Shown in pieces: positions 34,610 through 44,810 of a stretch of DNA of 64,000 nucleotides. Numbering within the stretch: position 1 is the stretch's first letter; each line of letters opens with the position of its first letter. Below the pieces are notes generated by a model. That model searched no databases, had not been told where the DNA came from, and worked only from the letters and a program-made list of their open reading frames with translations. The stretch spans positions 4,839 through 68,838 of the forward strand of contig MU129101.1 in assembly GCA_014904985.1 (NCBI GenBank). The letters run 5' to 3'. The translations under genes were made by a program, and so were the position numbers. This stretch comes from Hydnum rufescens UP504 (taxonomy: Eukaryota > Basidiomycota > Agaricomycetes > Cantharellales > Hydnaceae).

Positions 34610-35260
34610 CACAACTCAACGCCGGCAATTGCCGGCATCCAAAAAGCGCCCAAGTGTCTGGCGCCACGACTACAGTATGAATTAGTAGCAAGTGACTAAA
34701 TGTAAAATAAATACCATATAATTAACATTTGCCGAAAGGAAATAAAGAGACCATGACAATGAGTCAGAGTTCACTAAGGCATGAAGATTGCAAAGTGGAT
34801 TGGGCGATTTCTATGGTTCAGAATCGGCTCAAATTTAAATATATTGGTGAGATATATGTACCCTACATGGGGGACCAGGTATATTGGGCAATTCTGGCGT
34901 TTTTCAATTTTTCGCGCCTTCAATTCCCTATTTAGGGAATTGAAGGCGTGAAAAATTGAAAAATGCCAGAATCGTCCAATATACCTGGTCCCCCATGTAG
35001 GGATTCGCATATACCATCATTATATCTATATTTGGGCCAATTATGACCCATAGAAGTGGCTCAATCCACTCTGCAATTAGGCATATTGTGCCTTATTTGA
35101 GCTCTGACTCATTATCGTCGTCTTCTTTGCTTGTTTGGACAAATATGTATTATATAGTATTGATTCTACGTCTATATACTTGTTATTAATATGTATTCTG
35201 CTCGTGGCACTACACTTCGGCGCTTTTTAACGACCGGCAATTGCCGGCGTTGAATTGCGC
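34610..35260. repeat. Element B core: nested palindrome
   Basis: Two copies of the 14-bp palindrome CCGGCAATTGCCGG (about 34621 and 35232) enclose a ~600-bp foldback. Its arms pair over roughly 190 bp around TATTTA at 34930-34935. Elements C and F have only a single CAATTG-type palindrome at this place, so the foldback looks like a later insertion that duplicated the 14-bp site. No coding sequence seen. Confidence 0.75.
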
Positions 35261-35302
35261 AACTACGCAGCCACACCCAACAAACGGCCCAGAAAGGCAC
35301 AC

Positions 35303-37483
35303 AACCACACACCCGCTGCTGCGGGTGTGTGGTCCTAAGGTGAGTTTTTGTTTCAGTAGATACAAGGGCGCAAAAAGAGTAGCGAAAGCTACTCTTTTTG
35401 CGCCATTTTGAAGTCTTATACTAACGTAGCTTTTATTATTTAGTCGCTGTTCGGGTTTACGAGAACCCGAACGGCAAGAGCCAAACCAGAACCGGCGACA
35501 GACCGCCCAATGGGAGGCCCCAGGAACCACACACCTGCTGCGGCGGGTGTGTGGTTCTATATAATGTAAGTTACCTTGTGCACCCCAACGGCGCAAAAAG
35601 AGCAGCAAGTGCTGCTCTTTTTGCGCCGGTTATTATTATTTAACTAATACATCTTTTATTCTAGGCTGCCACAAATGAAGATCGGCGAAACGAATCGCCC
35701 CCGAAACGATGACCGGCCCCAAAATGAAACCAACGAACGACGCGCCAAACGAAGACACGAGCCGACCCCAAACCCGTAGAACCACACACCCACTATGGCG
35801 GGTGTGTGGTTCTATACAAGGTAAGTAACGTTGGGTACCCGCAACGGCGCAAAAAGAGCAGCAAGTGCTGCTCTTTTTGCGCTGGTTATTATTATTTAAC
35901 TAATACATCTTTTCTTCTAGGCTGCCACAAATGAAGATCGGCGAAACGAATCACCCCCGAAACGATGACCAGCCCCCAAAACCAAACCAACGAACGACGA
36001 CGCGCCAAACGAAGACACGAGCCGACCCCAAACCCATAGAACCACACACCCGCCATAGCGGGTGTGTGGTTCTATGCAAGGTAAGTAACGCTGGGTACCC
36101 GCAACGGCACAAAAAGAGCAGCACCTGCTGCTCTTTTTGCGCTGGTTTAAATTTTTTGACTAATAATGCAGTCTTCTAGGCTATCGTCACCACAAATGAA
36201 GGCCCGCGAAGCCACCTCCCCCTCCCCCGAACCGCGGTGCGTCAAATAAGGGACACCGAACCGCACGAACCACACACCCGCGATAGCGGGTGTGTGGTTC
36301 TACAAAAGGTAAGTGATATAGTACACCCCCCAACGACGCAAAAAGAGCAGCAAGGGCTGCTCTTTTTGCATTCGTTTTTCGTTTTAATTTTTAACTAACA
36401 CATCATTTATCATATTATTCTAGGTTTTTGCCCAAGCTGGCCAAACGAACCCCCCACTCGGAAATGACAACGTGACCCGCCAAACGAAACCCAGGAACGG
36501 GAACAGACGACGCAATGCGACAGGACCCCAGACGAACCACACACCCGCTTCGGCGGGTGTGTGGTAATTCAGGGTAAGTACGATCGCACAAAAGGAGCAG
36601 CGTACGCTGCTCCTTTTGTGTGGCTTTTGTTTTGTTGTTTCTTCTCTTTTACTAACCCATTATTTATTCCTAGGTTTTCTCTGATCCTACAACCCAACCA
36701 ACCCCCAATCAAGACCTGTGACACCCGCCGAAAAAACACGCGAGAACGGAAACCCGCAAACAAACCACTCGCCCAAACGACGACCAGCCCCCGTACACAA
36801 ATCCGAACGCGCGACCGTGGTACAAATGAGTACCACACACCCACTTCGGTGGGTGTGTGGTACTACAAGGTTTTTTTTTTAAATTTCTATGCGTACAGCG
36901 ACGCAAAAGGAGCAGCGCAAGCTGCTCCTTTTGCGTCACTTCGAAATTTTTTTACTAACATACACTATCATTCTAGGAATCAAATCAAGGCTCCCGAAAC
37001 GACGACCCACCCCAACGGACACCCCCCCATGCGCAAAACCGAGTACAAAGCACGCGACCCGGGCGCAAAATCAGTACCACACCCGCTTTGGCGGGTGTGC
37101 AGGTTTTTTTTTAGATTTTTATATGTACAGCGACGCAAAAGGAGCGGCCCAAGCTGCTCCTTTGCGTCACTTCAACTTTTTTTTTACTAATGTACGCTAT
37201 TATTTTAGGATCCAAATTGAAGCCCCTGAAACGACGACCTGCGACCCGCGACCCGCAACTCGTCCCAACGACCCGCCCAATGGTGAATCACCAAGCCCAG
37301 CCCCCTGTACCACACACTCACCCTAGCGGGTGTGTGGTGCTACTCAATCCTTTTTTTTTTAAATTTTGAGGGATGGCACCACACACCCGCCCAAGTGGGT
37401 GTGTGGTGCTACTAAGTAGTACTTTTTTTTTCTCTTTGATTTGTATGGACAGTACCACACACCCGCCCTAGTGGGTGTGTGGT
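35303..37483 (+). repeat. Element B, right hairpin-intron array (plus-oriented)
   Basis: Best-preserved array. Predicted introns: 35340-35443, 35566-35664, 35821-35920, 36081-36179, 36309-36423 and 36574-36673 (99-115 nt), then decayed ones near 36869-36976 and 37100-37209. Each begins GTRAGT or GTGAGT, contains a hairpin, and ends with an ACTAA(C/T)...CTAG-type string. Each exon-like segment ends in a ~30-nt hairpin, for example 35524-35557, with a 15-bp stem GAACCACACACCTGC / GCGGGTGTGTGGTTC and loop TGCG. Three bare exonic hairpins without introns close the array (37307, 37379, 37453). Exon lengths 122, 156, 160, 129, 150 and 195 do not keep one reading frame. Confidence 0.9.
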
Positions 37484-37870
37484 GCTACTAAGTAGTTTTA
37501 ATTTTTTTTTAATTTTGAGGGATAAATCAATAATTAAAATAATGGGACCACTGAACGAAACCCCACCCAGGTTATGTTTAATATATAATAAATAAATAAT
37601 TATAAATGGAACTATCCCCGATAAGCCCATATGGCCCGCTACATCATAATAAACAATGGTGATTATCCCCAATAAGCCTGTGTAGCCCACTGTTGTCTGA
37701 GAATCTCTAAGTCCCAGTCTAAGGTGAGAGGCAGGGGCCCCTGGGGCCCCTTGGGGCCCCTGCCTGAATCACGCAAATCATGTTAGCTGGCCCCAGGGGC
37801 CCCAGCATCAAAACCTCTAGTTAGACTATATAAATGCAAGGCTCGTAATATCTAACTAGACCTACATTTG

Positions 37871-37885
37871 TGGCTGACTGAGTTG
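37871..37885 (-). repeat. Right TIR of element B
   Basis: Read inward: CAACTCAGTCAGCCA. Followed by GGTTGATG (37886-37893). Confidence 0.85.
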
Positions 37886-39667
37886 GGTTGATGCACAAGT
37901 TTGTTGCCTGCCTCTCATGAGAACTCAGGATGCCTTGTCCCCATTTTGGTGTCAATGACAAACTCATTGGTGCTGTTTTCTGCATGAAGGATTTGGAGGA
38001 CTCCTGTGTCTCTGGAGTCGTCAGAGGATTGGAACAAGATGGGGTGCCTGTGTTTGTGGTGACCATTTTGGAACTGTGGTCCAAGATGGTTTGGGACAGG
38101 ATACCATGTTTGAAGACACCTTGGTGAAATATGACCAATGTCTCACCAGGACTGGAGCACAACTTCCTTCTTATATCAGTGGAGTATGCAGTCCCCTTTG
38201 ATCATCCATTTCCTTGGTTCTTGGCCCCCACATATGGCTATCCAGGGTTCTACTACCAATACAGGGATGAGAAATATTATGAAGAGCAGGCTTTTCTCGA
38301 AGCATTGGTAGTGGTAGACCCCCAACAAGAGTCCATACCACTATTGACAAAGTCATATGAAGTGGTGGCAAAGTTCTTGGGCCTGGGGCCCTTTTTCTGT
38401 GCTCGAAATCCTCCCATCTCTGTCTTCCTGCTTACGAATCCCAATGCACCTGGTGTGCTGGAATCAGCTCAGATTAACCCTCCTTTAGACCCATTACTCA
38501 CCACCTTGGCTCTTGGTGAGCTTACGGCTTATCATCTTTATTCAGCTCCACCCCAGATGGTTTTGGATAATGCAAGTGACTTTCAAGCTTTTCTGTACAT
38601 TTGAACCTAATACCTTTCTCCTGGCTTAGGTCCAGAGCATGGCTTGTAGGAAGTATGGGCAGAGGCCACAGCCTCCACACCTCCCTTCCGAAGGAGGTTT
38701 CATCATGTTTCAAGATGGCACTCTGGTCAATGATGATGCAATCAACTCGTATATCAATGTCCTGAAGATGTTCTACCATCCATGTCTTCAACACCTTTTT
38801 CTTTTCATGCTTACTTGATGGTTTCGACAAAGTGGCAACATGGCACAAGGATCTTTGTCATCCTGTGTTTACACACATGGGGTGAATTATCGTACCAATC
38901 CATCTCAAATGCCAGAGTCACTGGGCAACCATTTCTATTGACTTTAAGAGACATATTGTCATGTACATGGACTCAATATTTCTGCCTTCCACCTTTGAAT
39001 TTGTTACAGAGATCATGCGGAAATACTTAGCAGACCTCACTGCACTCAAGACATGTTCATTTGACCTTGAGGCATGGACTTTCATTGGGTCTAAGGATAC
39101 TGTTCATCAGGTCTTCCATTGTTGGTTCTTTTCTGACTATGATTCCCTAGTCTCCACAGCAGACAGGAACTGTGGATTGTGGTGTTTTTTTAATTGCAAA
39201 CATCTGCAACTGCACTGGGATTCAGCCTTGGAAGGTTCTTCACCCACCTGAGGTGCCTTCAGCGAGGCTTCAGTTTATGGTCGATGTGGTTTAGGGAGTT
39301 ATCAATTATCCCCAGGGATATGACCATGCATTACAGTCAATTTTCCCGTCACACAGCCCTCCAGCTTTCATCCTCCCCAATGAGCCTGATTACGTCCATG
39401 TCCCCTGTCCCACTCTCCCCTGTCCTGTCCCCAAGATCATGCCTGCTCCCATGCCTGCTGTTGCCACTGTTACCCCTTCCAGACATAATGAACAACCATC
39501 CCCCCAACAGCATTCATGGGGTGATATCACAGAGAACGAAGGGTGTGATTTAATTTGGAATGCTGCTGCGGGTGATGTTGCATCATACCAGAGGATCATG
39601 GTTGTCCTTGATCACCATGTAAGGGTGAAGAACAAAGATGCAACACCTTTAGCTCGGTATCTCAGGG

Positions 39668-41340
39668 CAGGCTGGTCAGCCATATTTGATACCTACTGAT
39701 AGGTATCAAATTTGTGACACTTTTTGGTACCTAAGTAGGTCCAATTGTGATGGGGTGCCATATGGGTACCAATTGATAATTCAATATCAGGGAATCAGCC
39801 CAAATGGGGCCCCAATTGGGCCCATATACCCCAATGTGGTGCCATGGGGCCCCAATGTGGCTCCAAAATGAACCCCTTCATAGTTCCATACCACTGAGGC
39901 AGTGATCCACATTTATTTTTAATTATGTAATACCCAAATGTGGAAAATGCGGAAAATGTGGAAAATAAATCAAGTATATCCACAGTGTACCCAAGCCATC
40001 CAGCCCAATCCAGACCCATGACCAGGGGGGGATGGCCCAAATGGGTAGGGGGACCCTCAGATGACCCTGCTGATCAAAAAGACCCCAGACTTCCAAATGC
40101 AGTTAAGCCTTAAACAAGCAATTACCATATATGAGTATATTTTTACATCTGGAAATTCTGGAAATGTCTGCAATGGAACCACTTTATTTATTTATTTAAA
40201 AATTCAATCAAAACAAAAAGCATACCATACACCCTAGTGCAGTACTATTCATAAAAATCAAAAAAAAAAAAGTACTTGGCAGCACCACACTCTCACCCTA
40301 GCAGGTTTATGGCAGGAGTAGCCATAAGATTTTTACAGAAAATTGGTGTCAAGATTCATGCTAAGACTGGGAGCTTCATATCCAGCCCACAACTATACCA
40401 GCAAGTAATGGGGGGATCAACTAGGGCAGGATCAAACCACACTGTGAGCAGAAGCACAGGGATATATTTGGTTGGGGGTATCAGGATGGCTCCCAGCAAG
40501 CCTGGGAATGCCTGTGAATGGGTCAGGGGCTGTGTGGGCTTATTGGCAATAATGACTATTATTTATATTTATTCACTTCTCATTATTGGATAATCCTATT
40601 TGACACCCCTGGCATTGGATTTCCAGCTAACACCCCCCTTTCACTTGAATCTGAAAGTTTGGGAAGGGGGTGGTGCAGGCTGTTGACACCCCCCTTCCTT
40701 CAGACTGGATACTAACATACAGGCAGTGTGCTATGGGTGCAGGAGCATGTGAACAATAAGAACTGTAGGTACAATAGATCTTCCACATGCATAGGAGTCA
40801 GTATTAATCCAGATCTGTATTGTCAAGTGATGGGCACTTAAAACAAAATCAGGCACTGAGCAGTCACATATGATGAAGAACCAGATCTGGCCACTATTTA
40901 ACACAGGTGTTCATTAGCTTTCAGTGGACCCAAGCCTTCTATTACAAGTCCAGAGAGTTTCCTGAAATGGCTATCAATGAGGGGACCAAACCCAATGTTG
41001 AGATGATATTCAATAGAAAGCTATGCACCCTGATCATAGTCTGGTTCTCAAAATTCAACTAAATCATCCATGCAAAACTCTGAGGGGTACTTTCGGATGC
41101 AAAACACCCCAGGGGGTGTTAGTTGGAAACACAATGCCAAGGATCCACATACTCCATATAATTATTCATTGGTTATTATTTAGAATGTACTATCATACAT
41201 ATGTATCTAGCTATCCTCTGCCTCACTGCCCGGGGTTACGTGTTTTCGTTCGGCGTAGTCACATGGTTTCAGTCTCTTTGCTTGATGGTGTGTGCGGGTT
41301 TCAGGGGGTGGTTGGAGTGGGTTCTGGGTTAAGATGAAAA
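39668..41340. repeat. Module-free left tail of element F (inverted copy of 60090-61762)
   Basis: About 1.67 kb with no hairpin modules, same length as the corresponding tail of C and differing at only scattered positions in the parts I compared. Holds GATACCTA/TAGGTATC palindromes next to the TIR, GGCCCC clusters (39808-39852), a run of A/T-rich DNA and an older TIR-bounded segment. Open frames here are not convincing. Confidence 0.85.
40605..41142. mobile_element. TIR-bounded segment nested in the tail of element F
   Basis: Ends CCCCTGGCATTGGATTTCCA on the left and, read inward from the right, CCTTGGCATTGTGTTTCCAA; both continue into CTAACACCCCC. The same ~540-bp segment is present in C (about 60288-60825), so it predates their separation. 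No target duplication is clear; family unknown. Confidence 0.5.
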
Positions 41341-41385
41341 TAAACATTAGTGAAAAAAGAAAAAAAAGAGAAGAAAAGCCGGGTA

Positions 41386-43260
41386 AAAGGAGCAGCAGGC
41401 GCTACTGTACTCATCATAAGTCTATGAAAGTGTCACATAACGCTCTGGGGGGTCTGTGTTAGAATCCATAACAACAGCATCACATTTGAGGGGGGGCTTT
41501 CATAGCTAAAAAATCCGGCATAACGCCTTGAAAATTGACTGGAGGTAGTGGAATAGGATTAAAAGGGCTCTGGAGTCATCCAGGGTACCCAGAACAGCGA
41601 AAACTGTGGACTAGTGCAAAATTGAGTCGAATGAGTCGAAAAATTATAATTTTGGGCAGTGAACAAATTTTATTGGTAGCCTAGTCATCAATAACGAAAA
41701 CTTGACCAGCCAACCCTGGAAGGACGTCAATTTCAGGGGTTTGGTATCGGCTCGATCGCACTCATGCCCGCATTGAGGTGGAATTGTCATTGTTGTCACC
41801 ACCGTATTTGAATCTATTGATCAATTTGCCAGATTGTGGATTGGACTGGGATTGCAGACCCTTGTCATTGATCTCTGACTTAACATGGCCTCGTGGCAAT
41901 AGACTGGGGTAAGTATACTTGGTTTATGGACGTATTACGTGATCGGGTCTCACCGTCATTTAATTCTCCAGTGACAGACTGGTCTTCCCCCCCAGGATCG
42001 GTTTCGCCCTCTGCATCCTTGTCAGAGCATCTTCAAAGCACAGTGGGTTCTATGAGTGACAAAAATTGGTGGATACAAGTACTAAAGCCGCAATATTGCC
42101 ACCTGTCTGTCACCTTTGTTACTGCCAGATTTTTAGTGTCACACGTCACAGAGGACCCCGTTGTTTCGTTAGCGAACGTGAACGTCACGTCATGCCAAAA
42201 TCACTTTCATAGACTTATGATGAGTACAGTACTCCTTTTGCATGGTGGTACATGTAGTATAAAATACTTACCTTGAAAATCACCACACACCCACCGTGGC
42301 AGGTGTGTGGTGCATGGGTTTCCCGCATCTTCAAGTTGTTCGCTTCGCAGGTTATTTGTGCAGGATTCCTTTGGCACGTGCTTATTGGGTGGGCCAGGTT
42401 GTCATTCGCATGGGTTGATGTGTAGTGGGAGGGAAGGGGTCATGTGGCGGGCTTTCAGAGTGTGGTTCAGGGGATAACCTAGAATAGAAGATAACATTAG
42501 TTAAAAATTAAAACTGGCACAAAAAGAGCAGCCTTTTGCTGCTCTTTTTGCACCGTTGGGTACACAAACGTACTCACCTTATAAAGAACCACACACCCGC
42601 TGCAGTGGGTGTGTGGTTCATTTAGTTTCTCGTGCGGTGGGGTCTTGCTCAGTGGGGTCTTGCTTGGTGGATTCTCATGTGGTGGGGTCCCATTTGGCAG
42701 GTGGTTGTTTGGCCGGTGTTCGTTTGGCTGATCGTTGTCTGGGAGGGGAGGGGGGCTTGTTGGGTGGGTCTTTGTTGGTGTCTCTTGCTGCAAGTTGTTA
42801 TTGGTGGGTCCTGGTTCAGGCAATGTCCTAGAATAATTCATAGTATTAGTTAAAATTGAAACCAGTGCAAAAAGAGCAGCATTTGCTGCTCTTTTTGTGC
42901 TGTTGGGGTAGATATGTTACGTACTTTATATAGAACCGCACACCCACTTCGATGGGGGTGCGGTTCACATGGCCAGTCAATCCCCGTGTTCTCGTTGTTT
43001 ATCATGTGTTCGTTTGGCATGTTTTCAGTTGGCGTATAGCCATTGGGGCACTCACTGTCTGGGCCCTTGTTGTTTGGCCACTTTTCATCTGCTGCCTTGG
43101 AGTAGGCCATGATCTAAAGTAATAAAAGATATGTTAGTAAAAAAATATTCAAAGCAGCACAAAAAGAGCAGCTTTCACTGCTCTTTTTGTGCCATTGTAG
43201 CTACTACGATTTAAAAAAAAACTTACCTAGTGACCACACCCACAGTGGCGGGGTGTGGTC
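41386..43260 (-). repeat. Element F, left hairpin-intron array (minus-oriented)
   Basis: Intronic hairpins lie at 41386-41404 resuming at 42232 (split by a MITE), 42519, 42866 and 43155. Exonic hairpins lie near 42279, 42589, 42935 and 43232. Minus-strand donors (AAGGTAAGT at about 42272, AAGGTGAGT at about 42580) and acceptors (TTCTAGGT, TTCTAGGA) are well kept. The exon between 42620 and 42830 is a Pro/Asn/Thr-type hydrophilic segment when read in one frame. Confidence 0.85.
41405..42229. mobile_element. Tc1/mariner-like MITE in element F
   Basis: 825 bp with a 28-bp perfect terminal inverted repeat beginning CTGTACTCATCATAAG and a TA duplication (41403-41404, 42230-42231). It splits an intronic hairpin of F. 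The corresponding hairpin in C (60012-60050) is uninterrupted, giving the empty site. No transposase. Confidence 0.9.
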
Positions 43261-43282
43261 ATCACTTTCCTTGTCTAGGCGG

Positions 43283-44664
43283 TGTTGGAGGGATAAATCC
43301 CTACACCATAGAAATCCTCATCCGAGGCCATTTTCCCTACAAATGAATCAATTATATGTCACCGTGCTCATTTAATTTTATTGCCATTCGTTTATTCAAG
43401 AAATCAATTGGATTCCTACCCCTTTCCAACCCATAATATCGCCTCATTCCTTTACCATGTCTACCAGTCAATTTATTGACTATCCGTCGGACTTCAACAG
43501 TCCTCATCAAAAAGGGGCAGTTTATGCCCTACTTCAAGTCCATTTTCTTTGGACAAGGCAATTCAACTTGCCATCTTTCTTCAAGTCTGGATGACTTGCC
43601 TGCTCTTCCAAGCCATCCTATTGCCTTAAGGGCAATGAATTGTGATTATGTAACGACGCGGACCGGGCCTAGTTCCAATTCTGGACTCGCGGATCCATCA
43701 CATGATCCAGATAGGGGCTGCACTACTCTGAAGGAGTATTTTTCGAATTTCTCCGTCATTTTTGATCGGATCGACTCGAAACGACCGCGCCCAGAAAGAT
43801 ACGAGTCGTACCTATCGAACGGTACCAAACACGAAACGAACGGATCAAAAATGCGGTCCCTGTAACAATATCTTGCCATGATTCATACTCTGAAGGAGTA
43901 TTTTTCGAATTTATCTGTCAGTTTTGATCGGATCGACTCGAAACGACCATGCCCTAAAAGCTGTTGAAAATGCGCATCGAACGGTACCAAGGGCAAAACG
44001 AGCGGACGCGAACTCCATTTTTCACAAGACAACTCCCTCCCCATGACTCCCCTTTGCTCCACCATTCAAAATAGCGAATTACTTCCGGCCCTCTTATGTC
44101 CGATGGAGAAGACCCTCAGGGCGACCTATTCCACTTTTCCTTAAGGGAACTTGTCCAGGTTTGAAGGAGGAATAGCATGTAATGTGTCAATCTCCCCTTT
44201 TATCTTGAAATTGGAATATCTCCATCAGTTTTGAATATTTTAACTTGATTTCTTTTTCTCTGTGTGTCCCTTAAGTCCGACGTTTTCACTTTCTATTGAG
44301 TCGAAGTCTGGATTGTATATTAGGTGCAGCTAGCACACAAATTCATTAGTTCTCCCCCTCCCTCCAGTTTGAAGCTCCTTGAACAGCTGCTGGTCCCTGG
44401 GTGATTTCTCACTACAAAAAGCGAATTCTAACTACACTTTGACTAAGGTCTCAAGAAGAGATTCTTAGGGTGTGGTAATTTGACTGAAAGACACATTCTC
44501 ACTTAATTGCTTGGGCTTTGTTGGCTCACTGCAATTTCCCCTGTTCAAAAGACCTTCCCCCACTCGAACCTGAACATCCAGATTAGATCTGTGATCCCCT
44601 CTTTCGTCCCCGGCTCAACATCGTGGACAGTAGTTGGATTGGTTCAATAACCAACCTGCTTACA
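43283..44664 (+). mobile_element. Solo LTR, family L2, copy 2, inside element F
   Basis: 1382 bp, TGTTGGAGGGATAAATCCCT...CTGCTTACA, flanked by GCGG (43279-43282, 44665-44668). The uninterrupted sequence survives in C (58980-59000, minus strand: CTAGGCGGTTGCCTTGTTGG). Carries two ~110-bp modules with TTCGAGTCGATC and TGACGGAGAAATTCG. No internal retroelement region, so it is a solo LTR. Confidence 0.85.
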
Positions 44665-44668
44665 GCGG

Positions 44669-44790
44669 TTGCCTTGTTGGGTGGTGGTGGTGGTGTAGTT
44701 GCGAGAATGAACACGTCTCAACACCGGCAATTGCCAGTATCGAGTCACGTTCCATCTTGCAACTACACCACCACCACCACCCAACAGCCT
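44669..44790. repeat. Core palindrome of element F
   Basis: Arms TTGGGTGGTGGTGG...GTGTAGTTGCGAGA and the complement TCTTGCAACTACACCACCAC surround CACCGGCAATTGCCAG. A short core of about 120 bp, without the large foldback present in A and B. L2 cut off the outer left arm. Confidence 0.8.
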
Positions 44791-44810
44791 AGAAAAGGAA
44801 AGTGATGACC

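Larger units (their letters stand above)
32638..37885. mobile_element. Element B: hairpin-intron array DNA transposon (clearest copy)
   Basis: 5248 bp with duplication GGTTGATG (32630-32637, 37886-37893). Left TIR CAGCCTGGTCAGCCA; right TIR read inward CAACTCAGTCAGCCA. The homologous exon of copy 1 (3345-3375, minus strand) runs straight through this point, confirming the insertion. Internal order: TCTAACTAGATAT motifs, GGGGCCCC cluster, left array, palindromic core, right array, GGGGCCCC cluster, TCTAGTTAGA motifs. No transposase gene is present. Confidence 0.9.
31500..39667 (+). pseudogene. Ulp1-like (C48) peptidase gene, copy 2, broken by elements B and F
   Basis: Plus-strand homologue of the gene at 9118-1798. 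The N-terminal exon (about 31510-31830) has the QDPPAEDA..HSGASHCPRED repeats. Middle exons lie at about 32020-32637. Element B is then inserted in the exon encoding EIFLQHGYLC.GYAQW, and the gene resumes at 37894 with CKFVACLS-type coding. Triad residues are retained: His in ESHWATISIDF (38919-38921), Asp in MYMDSI (38970-38972), Cys in QTGTVDCGVF (39178-39180). A Pro-rich linker (39390-39500) and another conserved block (EGCDLIWNAAAGDVASYQRI) follow, cut by element F at 39667. It also has a CGA-to-TGA nonsense change (about 32614) relative to copy 1, so it was or has become a pseudogene irrespective of B. Confidence 0.65.

Noticed and set aside
36561..37190. 209-residue open frame in element B
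   Set aside because: It reads through predicted introns and hairpins; the peptide repeats are translated hairpin arms, and sister modules break the frame.
35303..37483. CRISPR-like array of regularly spaced repeats
   Set aside because: The repeats are long palindromes alternating with splice-signal-bearing segments, inside a TIR element of a eukaryotic genome. Spacers are similar to each other, not unique, and there are no cas genes.
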